From assembly GCF_003086795.1 (NCBI RefSeq), contig NZ_CP026003.1, forward strand, positions 286,455 to 350,454: a stretch of 64,000 nt of DNA, in the 5' to 3' direction. The notes under the pieces were generated by a model, which saw nothing but the letters and a program-made list of their open reading frames with translations, searched no databases and was not told the DNA's origin. Within the stretch, counting starts at the first letter, position 1. Each line of letters begins with the position of its first letter. The stretch comes from Stenotrophomonas sp. SAU14A_NAIMI4_5. GTDB taxonomy: Bacteria > Pseudomonadota > Gammaproteobacteria > Xanthomonadales > Xanthomonadaceae. The translations under genes were made by a program, and so were the position numbers. Of this stretch, positions 52,531 to 61,290 are shown piece by piece.

Positions 52531-52968
52531 GTGAGTGTGGGCGACCGGCTGAAGGAAGAAAGGAATCGACTGCGCCTGAGTCAGGAGGCCATGGGCATGG
52601 CCTGTGGCGTCACCAAGCGCACGCAGATCCACTACGAAAAGGATGAGGTCGGAGCGAGCGCTGCCTACCTGGCACTGGCCCACGATTTGGGCATAGATGT
52701 TGCATATGTATTGGTCGGGAAGCACGAACGATTGGCCCCTGCCGATACCGAGCTGCTCGACGCTTGGCGTGCAGCCCCGGCTCCCGCCCGCGCTGCCGCG
52801 ATGACGGCATTGACCGGCGGTGTGTCCCACGCCAGCACCCTGGGCGCAGCCCCGCGCACGCAGTTCAACGACACCAGCATCGGCCAGCAGTTCAGTGGCG
52901 ACGTGGATCTGCGCAATCAGAAGCTGGTCGTTAAGGGCAGCGGCTCAGGCAAGAAGACCAACCGCTAA
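52531..52968 (+). CDS. Prophage XRE-family repressor (CI-like)
   Basis: A 145-residue protein with a GTG start 8 nt after AAGGAG. The N-terminal HTH lies in LKEERNRLRLSQEAMGMACG and TKRTQIHYEKDE; the C-terminus carries SIGQQFSGDVDLRNQKLVVK rather than a LexA-like peptidase, so RecA-stimulated cleavage is not expected. It is divergent from the early operon across the palindromic operator. A related motif occurs in the next ORF. Confidence 0.85.
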   Translation: MSVGDRLKEERNRLRLSQEAMGMACGVTKRTQIHYEKDEVGASAAYLALAHDLGIDVAYVLVGKHERLAPADTELLDAWRAAPAPARAAAMTALTGGVSHASTLGAAPRTQFNDTSIGQQFSGDVDLRNQKLVVKGSGSGKKTNR

Positions 52969-53045
52969 CTTTTTTTCCGAGCTGGACCCGGTTTACTTCC
53001 CTCCAACAGGGGGCGCATGACTGCGCGATTGGAGTGTGAAGGACT

Positions 53046-53444
53046 ATGCGGTGTGGCAGTACGCGTGAAGGTACGCCGGCAGGTTGCCGGTGCGGCAGTA
53101 CCACGGTGTTCGAAGGGGCAACCATCGGGCAGGTGTTCACGGGGCACGTCGAGATGACGTGCCCCATCGCGGCAGATCGGCAGCAGCAGGCCAAAGACGA
53201 CGACCGGCGGCGCGCAGGCAGTGCGCCGCTGGCGACGGCGCTGCTGACCATCGCCATCTGGCAGGCCTGGCTGGCGCTGCCGACAGGGGGATCCACGCCC
53301 AGCACGCACGCGCTGCATGCGCTGCTGTTCCTGGCCGGCGGAGCCAGCGCCCGGTACGTGACACCGGGCGTGATCAGATCCTCTGCGCGGTGGCTGCGGC
53401 AGGCCGTGGCTGGATCCGTGCGCCGGCTGCGGCCGGTCAGGTAG
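53046..53444 (+). CDS. Small phage protein with one membrane helix
   Basis: A 132-residue protein after GAAGGA. The segment ATIGQVFTGHVEMTCPIAAD resembles SIGQQFSGDVDL of the repressor C-terminus. A hydrophobic stretch near residues 62-100 (ATALLTIAIWQAWLALP, then LHALLFLAGGASA) suggests membrane association. It is co-oriented with the repressor and overlaps the 3' end of convergent gene D by 8 bp. It could be a lysogenic-conversion or exclusion protein; that is a guess from position. Confidence 0.6.
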   Translation: MRCGSTREGTPAGCRCGSTTVFEGATIGQVFTGHVEMTCPIAADRQQQAKDDDRRRAGSAPLATALLTIAIWQAWLALPTGGSTPSTHALHALLFLAGGASARYVTPGVIRSSARWLRQAVAGSVRRLRPVR

Positions 53445-54501
53445 CCCCGTCGTCCTCGGCGTCAGATGGGTCATCTGCCGCCGGATCTTTCGCCTTGGCA
53501 TTGGCGCTGGACGTTTCCAGCACCAGCGCGGTGGTGAAGCCGCTGCTGCCGGTGATGCTGTGGGTGGTCTCTGCGATCAACCAGGTGCGCCCGTCGATCT
53601 CGGCCTTGAACCCGGACACGTCGATGCGCTGCTCCGGGTACAGATCCGCTCGCCCCAGGGCGAGCGAGTAATCCATCTTGGCCGCGCCGCGCTGCACGCG
53701 CTTCCACTCGGCGTCGGCATGCTCCCGCGCGGTCTTGGCGCTGTCGTAGGTCTCGCGCAGGTTCTTGGCGTTGGTCGACGTGCCCACCAGCACCGCCTTG
53801 CGGCGGGCACCCTTCTTGTCGTTCCAGTACGCGCGCACGCCGCTGTAGGTATCGCGCTCGGCCTCGCTGAACCGGTGGCTGTCCCCATCGGCCCGGGTGA
53901 TCGAGGCGCGCGGGAGTTCGACGCCTGCGGGCGTGGTGCCGCTGTCGATGGGGGAGAACACGAGGTTGCCGGCCTTCACCGTGGCCACCGCATCGAAGCG
54001 GGATCCCAACCGCGTCAGCAGCGCCACGTCGCTCTCGTTGGACTGGTCCAGGTGGTCCAGTGCCAGGTTGGCCAAGGCGGGCGCCACGCGCGCGCGCAGG
54101 CTGTGCTCGCCGGCAATGGCGCCGATGACCGCGCCCACCGTGGTGTCGTGCCAGCTGCGATCCCGCCGCGTCCGCATCGTCTTGGTCAGCTCGGCGCTGC
54201 GGGCGCGGATGGTGATGACGTCGGGCGGGCCGCTGTGCTCAACCTCATCGACCACGAAGGTGCCCTTGTCGATCAGGCCGGCATCGCGCCAGCCCAGCGC
54301 AACGGTGAGCGTGACGCCCTTGCGCGGCAGCGCCATGCGACCGTCATGGTCGTGGATCCGCAGATCCAGCTGGTCGGCCTCGCCGCTGCGGCATTCCTTG
54401 AGGGTCAGCTCGATCAGGCGCGGGGCGATGCGGTCGGTCAGATCCTTCCCGTCCAGGGTGACGCGCCAGGCGGGGACCGGGTAGCCGGTGCGGCCGTTCA
54501 T
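53437..54501 (-). CDS. D: P2-type late control protein gpD (tail protein)
   Basis: A 354-residue gpD-family protein. P2 gpD is a late tail component at the baseplate hub. Features: YPVPAWRVTLDGKDLTDRI at the N-terminus, ELTLKECRSGEADQLDLRIH, and LYPEQRIDVSGFKAEIDGRT near the end. The Ser/Asp-rich tail (DPAADDPSDAEDDG) is usual. The start overlaps the gpU stop as ATGA. Confidence 0.92.
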   Translation of the reverse strand: MNGRTGYPVPAWRVTLDGKDLTDRIAPRLIELTLKECRSGEADQLDLRIHDHDGRMALPRKGVTLTVALGWRDAGLIDKGTFVVDEVEHSGPPDVITIRARSAELTKTMRTRRDRSWHDTTVGAVIGAIAGEHSLRARVAPALANLALDHLDQSNESDVALLTRLGSRFDAVATVKAGNLVFSPIDSGTTPAGVELPRASITRADGDSHRFSEAERDTYSGVRAYWNDKKGARRKAVLVGTSTNAKNLRETYDSAKTAREHADAEWKRVQRGAAKMDYSLALGRADLYPEQRIDVSGFKAEIDGRTWLIAETTHSITGSSGFTTALVLETSSANAKAKDPAADDPSDAEDDGAT

Positions 54502-54899
54502 GCCTGGTCCTCGGCCATCGCCTCATCCGGCACCCTCTCCAGGCTGAGCTGGAACTCGACCTTGCGCGGCGTGCCATCGGGGAAGAAGACGCTGTGCGTC
54601 TGCTTGAGGCTGGCGATGGCGTATGCCCCCAGCACGGTGCCGTCGCCAGAGACCAGCGCCCATGGCTGGCCGGTGTCGGCCATCTCCTGCAGGGTGGCCA
54701 GCGACGAATACTGGCCGGTCAGCGGCGGTGCGATCAGGCCGCTCAGTTGCACGGTGTCCTCGCCGGGGCCGACGAACTGCGACGCGGCGCGTGCGCCCAC
54801 CCGCTCGGAGCGGGCGTGGCGCCAAGCCTGATCGCGGGTCAGCTGCTCGTAGGCGCCGTCCCGTAGGGAAAACACGAAGGTTCCAAGGCACATCATCAT
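54498..54899 (-). CDS. U: P2-type tail protein gpU
   Basis: A 133-residue tail protein. The opening MMMCLGTFVFSLRDGAYEQL and the block PWALVSGDGTVLGAYAIASL match the gpU family, which acts at the tail terminus. It lies between tape measure and D as in P2. Confidence 0.92.
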   Translation of the reverse strand: MMMCLGTFVFSLRDGAYEQLTRDQAWRHARSERVGARAASQFVGPGEDTVQLSGLIAPPLTGQYSSLATLQEMADTGQPWALVSGDGTVLGAYAIASLKQTHSVFFPDGTPRKVEFQLSLERVPDEAMAEDQA

Positions 54900-54905
54900 C
54901 GGTGG

Positions 54906-57767
54906 TTACTCCCTATCGCCCAGCGCGGAACGTGCGCGGGCCTGTTGCTCTCGCTGCAGCGCCTGGAACTCGGCGCGGACCTGCCGGGCGATATCGCCTG
55001 CGTCCTGGCCGGGCTGCGTGTGGATGTGGATCTCGATCTTCCCGAAAGCGGCCGCAGGCGCGCTCTGGCTGGCCGACACAGGCGGCCGGGTATCCACGGC
55101 CCCCACTGGCCCGGCAAGGGCCGCCAGCGCCGCGCCAGCGCCCACCTGTTGGATGCGGCGGGTGATGCCCTGCAGCGCTGCCAGGGGGCCGTTCTGTCCC
55201 GCCTGCAGGCCGTTGGCCAAGCCCTGCATGGTGAAGCCGCCCAGCTCGGCGAACACGCGGGAGGGGCTGTGGATCCCCAGCATGCCCTTGAACTGATCGA
55301 TCACCCCCCGGCCCACCCCGGACACGGCCGAGGTTGCGGCGGAGATCTTCGACCGGATGCCGTTGACCAGGCCCATGACCATGTCCGTGCCGGCCTGCAT
55401 CATCCTCGCCGGCCAGCTGGCCAGCAGCGTGTTGATGCCGGTCCACATGCTCTGCAGGCCTTCGGTGATGCGCTGACCGTTGCCGGTGAACAGGCCCACG
55501 ATCACCGACCAGGCGCCGCCAAGGTACTGGCCCAGCCCGCCGACCACGCGCATGACGACGTCCTGCATGGTGGTGGCAGCGGTGACCAGCCAGCCGATGG
55601 CCTTGACGGCCATGCGCAGCTGCACCGTGAGCGCCACGCCCAGGAACTGGCCGAAGGTGCGGCCGGCGCTGGTGGCACCCTCCAGCTGCTCGGTGGTGGC
55701 TTCAAACGGGGCGAACAGCTGTTTGACCCAATCCCACACCTTGCCGATGGCCGATGCCACCTGATCCCACAGCGGCGCCAGCGGCGCCAAGGCGGTGCGC
55801 AGCTCGGCCAGCACGGGGGCGAAGGCGTCCTGCAGCCCTTGCCAGACGCCGATCATGAAGGCCTTGATCGGCCCCCAGTACTTCCACACCACGGCCGCCA
55901 CGACAGCGACAGCCGCGGCGATGGCCAGCACCGGCCAGCTGATGCCACCCAGCACCACCATCAGTGCGCGGCCGACGTTGAGCAGGGTGGGGAGCACCTG
56001 GGCGGCCAGCGTGCCGAAGCGCGCGATCAGCGCGCCGACACCACCGCCACCGGACAGCAGAGCCACCGCGCCGCTTATCTGGCCCAGCGCCATCGATGCC
56101 AGCCCGCCCACGGTCAGAAGCCCGCCCAGCGCCGTCACCAGCGCAGCGCCTGCCACCGCGCTCACGGTGAGCGCGCGCGCCAGCTGCGGGTTCTCCCGCG
56201 TCCAGCTGATGAAGCCGCCCACCACGCGGCCCACGGCCTCGGAGGCGGCCTTGATGTCGGGCAGCAGGGTGCGGCCGAGCGTGCCGGCCAGGACCAGCAT
56301 GGTGTTCTTGGCCAGCTGCATGGCGTTCTCGGAGGTGGCCACGCGCGCGGCGTATTCCTTCTCCATGGAGCCTGCGTACTGCTGGGTGTCGGTGACCTTG
56401 TCGAAGTTGGTTTTCAGCAGATCAAGGTTGGTCAGCAGCGGCGCGATCGCGCCGATGGATTCGCGGCCGAACAGGGTGGTCATGGTGGCCGCCTGCGACG
56501 CCGCCGGCAGCTTCTTCAACCGCTCCAGCACGTCGAGGATGGCGCCGCCGGCATCCTTCTGCATGGCCTGGGCCATCTTGGTAGAGCTGAGGCCCAGCTT
56601 GTCGAACGCGGCGAGCTGGCGCTTGGTGGCTGCCTCGCCCGAGGACAGGGTGAGCAGCATGTTCTTGATGCCGGTGGCTGACACTTCGGACTCGATGCCC
56701 ATGCCCGCAACGGTGGCGCCCAGGGCGGCGAGCGGGCCGCTCTGCAGGCCTGCCACTTCGCCCAGCGCGCCGATGCGGTTCACGACGTCGCTGATCTTCT
56801 GCACGCTGGCCGGGCCGGTGTTGCCCAGATAGTTGATCTTGTCGGCCAGGGTGACCACCTCGGCCTGGCCCATGCGGAACGCCGTGCGCCAGGTGGCCAT
56901 GGTCTGGCCAGCATCCTCGGCGGTGGTGTCGAAGGCCACACCCAGTTTGGTGGCGTCCTCCGCGAACTGCAGAAGCTCCTTGCGAGGGATCGACGCCTGG
57001 CCAGCGGCAGCGACGATCTTGGCGATCTCGTTGGGCACCATCGGCAGGCGGCGGGACAGATCCTCGATGTCCAGACCCATCTGCGCGAACTGGCGTGGGG
57101 TGTCGAAGTCGACCACCTTGCGCACGTCGGCCATGGCCGATTCAAACCCGACCGCCTCACCCACCGGCAGGACGGCCGCGTCGAGCGCCCTGCGGCCGCC
57201 GAAGGCCATCCCCGCGCCCAACGCTGTGGCTTTCAGGCCCGCGTTCTGCAGCGACTGGGAGCGCTTCTGGGCGGCATTGAGCGCGGTCAGTCGCTTCTGC
57301 TGCTGATCGATTGCTTCGTTGGCCCGGACGATGTCAGTACGCAGGTGACGCTCATGGGTGCCCAGCTGGCTGGTGCTGATGCCGGCATCGGCCAGCCGGG
57401 TGCGCAGTGCCTGCAGCCGCTCGGCGTTGCGGCTCACTTCGTACTTCATCCGCCCGGCAGTGCGGGTGGCGGCGGCGAACTTCTGCGCCAGCTCTTCGCT
57501 GGGCTGTTCGGCCGCGCGCATCTCCGCCGCCAGCTGCCGCACCTTGGCGCGTTGGTCCTTCAACGCTGCTGTCGATGCCTTGGACTTCTCCGCCAGCTCG
57601 CGGAACGCGGACACGTCGCGCTGCTGTGCGTTCAAGCCGCGCAGAGCCTCGCGCTGGGTGCGCAGCGAGGCGGTCAGGGCTTGGCTGCCGCCCAGGACGC
57701 GGCGCATCGGCCCGGTGGCCCTGTCAATCGCGTCCAGCAGGACGCGCAGCCGCATGTTCTCGCTCAT
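54906..57767 (-). CDS. T: Tail tape measure protein gpT
   Basis: A 953-residue protein. Residues 30-180 are coiled-coil (LRTQREALRGLNAQQRD, then QQQKRLTALNAAQKRSQS). The tape-measure core has SAMADVRKVVDFDTP and MPNEIAKIVAAAG-like segments near residues 210-260, and three or more hydrophobic helices lie at about 535-660 (WPVLAIAAAVAVVAAVVW). It sets tail length and is the largest gene in the tail block. The C-terminal Gln/Ala-rich part is probably a helical tail. Confidence 0.93.
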   Translation of the reverse strand: MSENMRLRVLLDAIDRATGPMRRVLGGSQALTASLRTQREALRGLNAQQRDVSAFRELAEKSKASTAALKDQRAKVRQLAAEMRAAEQPSEELAQKFAAATRTAGRMKYEVSRNAERLQALRTRLADAGISTSQLGTHERHLRTDIVRANEAIDQQQKRLTALNAAQKRSQSLQNAGLKATALGAGMAFGGRRALDAAVLPVGEAVGFESAMADVRKVVDFDTPRQFAQMGLDIEDLSRRLPMVPNEIAKIVAAAGQASIPRKELLQFAEDATKLGVAFDTTAEDAGQTMATWRTAFRMGQAEVVTLADKINYLGNTGPASVQKISDVVNRIGALGEVAGLQSGPLAALGATVAGMGIESEVSATGIKNMLLTLSSGEAATKRQLAAFDKLGLSSTKMAQAMQKDAGGAILDVLERLKKLPAASQAATMTTLFGRESIGAIAPLLTNLDLLKTNFDKVTDTQQYAGSMEKEYAARVATSENAMQLAKNTMLVLAGTLGRTLLPDIKAASEAVGRVVGGFISWTRENPQLARALTVSAVAGAALVTALGGLLTVGGLASMALGQISGAVALLSGGGGVGALIARFGTLAAQVLPTLLNVGRALMVVLGGISWPVLAIAAAVAVVAAVVWKYWGPIKAFMIGVWQGLQDAFAPVLAELRTALAPLAPLWDQVASAIGKVWDWVKQLFAPFEATTEQLEGATSAGRTFGQFLGVALTVQLRMAVKAIGWLVTAATTMQDVVMRVVGGLGQYLGGAWSVIVGLFTGNGQRITEGLQSMWTGINTLLASWPARMMQAGTDMVMGLVNGIRSKISAATSAVSGVGRGVIDQFKGMLGIHSPSRVFAELGGFTMQGLANGLQAGQNGPLAALQGITRRIQQVGAGAALAALAGPVGAVDTRPPVSASQSAPAAAFGKIEIHIHTQPGQDAGDIARQVRAEFQALQREQQARARSALGDRE

Positions 57768-57799
57768 CTACCTGGTCTCCGTATGTGAAAACGGCGCCC

Positions 57800-57916
57800 T
57801 CAATCGGGGGCGCCGCTGCGTTTCCGGGCGCGCTCGCGCCACTCCATCAGTTCCTCGACCGACCACCTGTCCATTTCCGTGGGTGGCCAATGGAAGACGC
57901 TGGCCACGTCGGCCAT
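57800..57916 (-). CDS. GpE' tail-assembly extension, read by frameshift
   Basis: A 38-residue ORF MADVASVFHWPPTEMDRWSV then EELMEWRERARKR, the GpE'-type tail chaperone piece. Its frame is -1 relative to the E gene and stays open back to the slippery site at 57970-57976, so it is probably made mainly as the C-terminal part of a 152-residue E-E' fusion, although a free ATG start exists. Confidence 0.85.
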   Translation of the reverse strand: MADVASVFHWPPTEMDRWSVEELMEWRERARKRSGAPD

Positions 57917-57924
57917 GGAGTCCT

Positions 57925-58257
57925 CTACGCGGTCGGGTAGCCCTGGGCAGTCGCCTGTTCCCGCGTCATGAAAAAACCGGCCGTCTCGATGCCGAACTGC
58001 AGCAGATCGGCCGGATCCAGCGCGGCGACGTCGCCGCTGGTCAGCGTCGGGTTGGTGATGCGCGGCAGCAGGGTGGCCAGTGCGCTGACATCCATGTTCA
58101 GCACCTCCACCAGCTTGAGGCCGCGCAGTTCGCCGGCGCCCGGGCGGCGGACGTCCACCGTGGTGATCTGGGTGTCGCCGCGCTGCAGCGGCTCTTCCAG
58201 GGTGATGGTGGCCTTGCGTGCGGCCTTCTGGGCGTTGGGGACGGTGGTGGCGGTCAT
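57925..58257 (-). CDS. E: Tail assembly protein gpE
   Basis: A 110-residue protein (KATITLEEPLQRGDTQITTV, LVEVLNMDVSALATLLPRIT). It lies upstream of the tape measure, where P2 encodes E, and functions with the frameshifted E' product as assembly chaperone for the tape measure. The stop TAG at 57925 is bypassed in the fusion. Confidence 0.88.
   Translation of the reverse strand: MTATTVPNAQKAARKATITLEEPLQRGDTQITTVDVRRPGAGELRGLKLVEVLNMDVSALATLLPRITNPTLTSGDVAALDPADLLQFGIETAGFFMTREQATAQGYPTA
57970..57976 (-). other. Programmed -1 frameshift slippery site in E/E'
   Basis: The heptamer T TTT TTC occurs in the zero frame GGT-TTT-TTC. A -1 shift leads into an open frame (HDAGTGDCPGLPDRVEDS, then MADVASV) ending at 57800. 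P2 and lambda-type tail operons use the same arrangement. Confidence 0.85.
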
Positions 58258-58326
58258 GGATCTCTCCTTCGGGGATGCAGGGGGAAGCGAGCGGGCGCGT
58301 GGCGCCCGTCGCGGGTTGCGGTGGGG

Positions 58327-58836
58327 TTACGCGCCGATGGCGGTGCGCAGGGACAGCAGGCGGTCGATGCCGCCGACGTTCTCGACCATGTTCACCAGGT
58401 CCAGTTCGATCAGGACCTCGCCGTTCCAGGTCAGCTTGTAGTAGCTGCAGGCAGTGGTAACGGTGAACTCGGTGTCCGAGCCGGCCTCGGAATCACCGAA
58501 TTCGATGCCTTCGTGGCGGCCGCGGATGACCACCTCGACCGCGTCGACCTGCCCGTTGTCGTCGCGCTGGTAGCCGCCGGCGAAGCGGATCTGCACGCCG
58601 TCGTGGCTGGTCTCAGCGTACTGGCGCAGGATCGGGCGCATCAGGCCGCCGTAGACCACCTTGATCTGGATCTCATCCTGGCCGAGGTCGATCTTCACCG
58701 GGCCGCTCATGCCGCCGCCACGGTAGGCCTCCATGATGCGTTTCAGCTCGGGCAGCGTGATGGTCTTGGCCTCGCCGAGGAAGCTCTCGCCGGCGGTGAA
58801 CGTGTTGAAGCCTTTCAGTTTGCGGGGCAGGCCCAT
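58327..58836 (-). CDS. FII: Major tail tube protein gpFII
   Basis: A 169-residue tube protein: MGLPRKLKGFNTFTAGESFL, then TITLPELKRIMEAYRGGGMS and GPVKIDLGQDEIQIKVVYGG. It is adjacent to the sheath gene as in P2. It polymerises inside the contractile sheath. Confidence 0.93.
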   Translation of the reverse strand: MGLPRKLKGFNTFTAGESFLGEAKTITLPELKRIMEAYRGGGMSGPVKIDLGQDEIQIKVVYGGLMRPILRQYAETSHDGVQIRFAGGYQRDDNGQVDAVEVVIRGRHEGIEFGDSEAGSDTEFTVTTACSYYKLTWNGEVLIELDLVNMVENVGGIDRLLSLRTAIGA

Positions 58837-58897
58837 GGGGTTTTCTCCGATGCGGAGCCAAGGCGGTCAGCAACTGACCGCCGCAGGCAGGGTGGGA

Positions 58898-60061
58898 TCA
58901 GTTGGCGATGGCCGAGGCGAAGCCGGCCAAGTACTTGTCGGTGATGCGCTGGCGCAGCTGCAGGTTTTCCAGCGGCGGGACCGGGGTGAAGTCGTAGTCG
59001 ATGACCAGGCCACCCGAGGCCAGCGTGGTCTGCGTGTTGGCGTCCGGGTCGTACCAGGCCTTGGCGTCGATCAGGTAGCCGCTGCCTTTCAGCTCGCGGA
59101 ACTTGGCGTTGATGCTCTCGATGATGTCTTTGATCAGCGAGGCGTGCATCGGCTTGTCGACGTACACGGCCATGGCATCGGCGATGGTGTCGGCCAGGAT
59201 CTGCGCGGTGCGCGTGGCGGTCTCGAAGGCGAACAGCACATCGTCGCTGCAGGTACGCGAACCCCAGAAGCGGTAGCCGTTCATCTGGATCAGGGTGGTG
59301 ACGTCGCCGGCATTGAGCACGCCGGCATCGCTGGCCGGATCCTGCAGGTCGAAGTAGACATCGCGCGAGATGCCAGTGACGCCGTTGACCGCGACGTTGG
59401 ACAGGTTCTTGTGCCAGCCCTGTTCCTTGTCGATCAGGGCGCGCAGGCCCAGGGCGCGGGCGACGGCATAGGCCAAGCCGATCTGGCCGGTGGTGCTGTC
59501 CAGGGCGGTGAAGTCCGGCCAGATGATCATCAGCTCGCGCGCACCGAACTCATCGCGGTAGGCGGTGGCCTCAGTGACGGTCTTGGCGGTGCCGGCGCTG
59601 ATGTAGGCCATCGCGCGCAGGCGCTTGGCGACCACGGCCAGCTCGGCGGCCACGACCTGGGTGTCCAAGCCGGGAGCGCCGATGATGCGCGGCTTGACGC
59701 CCAGCTGCGCCTCGGCGGCCAGCAGTGCCTGCAGGCCCGAGTACTCGCCGTTGGTCTTGCTGCCGATCACGGCGATGGACTGCTCGCCGTCGTTGTCCTC
59801 TTCCTTGACGCGCACGACCACCAGCACCGGCTTGGTCTGGTCGGCGATGGCTTCCAGCGATGCCTTGAGCGTGCCGGTCGCGCCGGCCTTGGTGATGGCG
59901 CCGTCGACGTCGGTGATCAGCACCGGCTTGTTCAGCGGGAACAGCGTGGCGTCGGCGGCATCGCCGGTGGCGACCAGGCCGATCACGGCGGTGGCCACGG
60001 TACGGATGGGGCGGACGCCGGTATTCACTTCGATGACGCGGACGCCGTGATGGTAGTCCAT
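58898..60061 (-). CDS. FI: Contractile tail sheath protein gpFI
   Basis: A 387-residue sheath protein. Typical segments are MDYHHGVRVIEVNTGVRPIR, LVATGDAADATLFPLNKPVL, MIIWPDFTALDSTTGQIGLA and GYRFWGSRTCSDD, the last near the C-terminal third. It forms the contractile outer layer. The neighbours FII and W fit the P2 tail block. Confidence 0.94.
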   Translation of the reverse strand: MDYHHGVRVIEVNTGVRPIRTVATAVIGLVATGDAADATLFPLNKPVLITDVDGAITKAGATGTLKASLEAIADQTKPVLVVVRVKEEDNDGEQSIAVIGSKTNGEYSGLQALLAAEAQLGVKPRIIGAPGLDTQVVAAELAVVAKRLRAMAYISAGTAKTVTEATAYRDEFGARELMIIWPDFTALDSTTGQIGLAYAVARALGLRALIDKEQGWHKNLSNVAVNGVTGISRDVYFDLQDPASDAGVLNAGDVTTLIQMNGYRFWGSRTCSDDVLFAFETATRTAQILADTIADAMAVYVDKPMHASLIKDIIESINAKFRELKGSGYLIDAKAWYDPDANTQTTLASGGLVIDYDFTPVPPLENLQLRQRITDKYLAGFASAIAN

Positions 60062-60074
60062 GGGGTATCTCCAG

Positions 60075-60419
60075 TTAGCGGAAGCGGAGGGGGATGGTCA
60101 GGCGGGCGTAGCCACTGCCCTGGGTGACGTCGGTCCGGGTGCCCTCCACGTCCAGGACAAACGCGCCGGGGGCATCCCCCTGCGAGATCGAGAGCTTGCT
60201 GATGCGGATCCGCGGCTCCCAGCGCATCAGCGCTGTGGCCACCGCGCCGTAGAGCAGCGTTCGGGTCTGGCCGTTGAAGGGCTGGTCGACCAGCTCGGGC
60301 AGCAGCGAGCCGTAGTCGCGACGCATCACGCGGGTGTTGAGCGGGGTGGTCAGCACGTCATTGATGGACTGCGCCAGGTGCTCGACACCTTCGATAGAGC
60401 GGCCGGTGCTGGCAGACAT
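60075..60419 (-). CDS. W: Baseplate wedge protein gpW (gp25-like)
   Basis: A 114-residue GPW/gp25 protein: GRSIEGVEHLAQSINDVLTT, PLNTRVMRRDYGSLLPELVD, then RIRISKLSISQ. It is part of the baseplate and follows gpV by 5 bp. Confidence 0.92.
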   Translation of the reverse strand: MSASTGRSIEGVEHLAQSINDVLTTPLNTRVMRRDYGSLLPELVDQPFNGQTRTLLYGAVATALMRWEPRIRISKLSISQGDAPGAFVLDVEGTRTDVTQGSGYARLTIPLRFR

Positions 60420-60424
60420 GCCCC

Positions 60425-61009
60425 TCACTGCGGCGGATCCGTCAGGCCGTTGCCACGCTGCACGCCGAGGTGCCTGTGGCCCTTGAGGCTGATGCCGGCA
60501 CCGACCACGTCGACGTCGGCCGTTGCCGTGCCGGTGATCGAGGTGTCGCCCACGACGGCCGTGTTGCCGTTCAGCGTGGTCACGCCGTTCACGGTCAGCG
60601 GGCCGTTGATGGTCGTCCCGCCATCTGCGGTGACGGTGAAGGTGCCGCCGGCCGGGAGAATGGCGTCCAGTGCGTGCGCGTCGGCGTCGTAGCGCAACTG
60701 CGCGCCATCGGCGAACTGGATCAGGGTGAGGGCAGCGCTGGCGGCTGGGGCGGGCACTTGCCCGGAGTACAGGCCGCACAGCGCGATGGCGTTGGCGGTC
60801 TCGCCTTCGGGCGACAGCAGAATCACCTGTTCGCCCTGGGTAGGGGCCGACCAGGTAACCGTGGTTCCTGCGCGCAGAGTCAGCCACGGGATCCAGTTGG
60901 TGGTCAGCTCGCCAGATTCGACGCGGCAGAGGCCAGCATCGATGTCCACCGCAACGATGGTGCCGTTTCGGATCAGATTGGAGATGAGGCGGGCGAGGTC
61001 GAGAGCCAT
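60425..61009 (-). CDS. V: Baseplate spike protein gpV
   Basis: A 194-residue gpV-family protein. The OB-like N-terminal half (GTIVAVDIDAGLCRVESGEL, PWLTLRAGTTVTWSAPTQGE) is followed by a beta-helical spike with NGPLTVNGVTTLNGNTAVVG-type repeats and a C-terminal SLKGHRHLGVQ with a His motif that may bind iron at the tip, as in P2 gpV. Confidence 0.93.
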   Translation of the reverse strand: MALDLARLISNLIRNGTIVAVDIDAGLCRVESGELTTNWIPWLTLRAGTTVTWSAPTQGEQVILLSPEGETANAIALCGLYSGQVPAPAASAALTLIQFADGAQLRYDADAHALDAILPAGGTFTVTADGGTTINGPLTVNGVTTLNGNTAVVGDTSITGTATADVDVVGAGISLKGHRHLGVQRGNGLTDPPQ

Positions 61010-61069
61010 ATCCCCATGCTGCTCGTGCGCGCGGGAGTGCGCACTGCTACTGGGGTGTAGCGGTCGCCG

Positions 61070-61288
61070 CTACAGCGCGGCGCGGCGGGAACGCGGTGCA
61101 GTGGCCAGCACCCAGCCGCTGCCGATCCAGCGCGGCCAGCGGTCTGCTGGGTACTGTGCCGGCGGCGGCGTCTCCACCGCGCCGGCCGGCAGCAGCCAAG
61201 TGCCTGGCTGCAGCGGCGACTCATCGGCCTGCGCGGTGCCGGCCAGCAGGCCGGCGGTGTCGACAAGGTAGACCGTCTTGGTGGCCAT
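61070..61288 (-). CDS. Small tail-fibre-associated protein, 72 aa
   Basis: Starts MATKTVYLVDTAGLLAGTAQ and ends in an Arg-rich tail; Pro/Gly-rich middle (ESPLQPGTWLLPAGAVETPP). The place directly after the fibre gene is where small fibre-assembly proteins are often found. The family is not certain. Confidence 0.65.
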   Translation of the reverse strand: MATKTVYLVDTAGLLAGTAQADESPLQPGTWLLPAGAVETPPPAQYPADRWPRWIGSGWVLATAPRSRRAAL

Positions 61289-61290
61289 GG

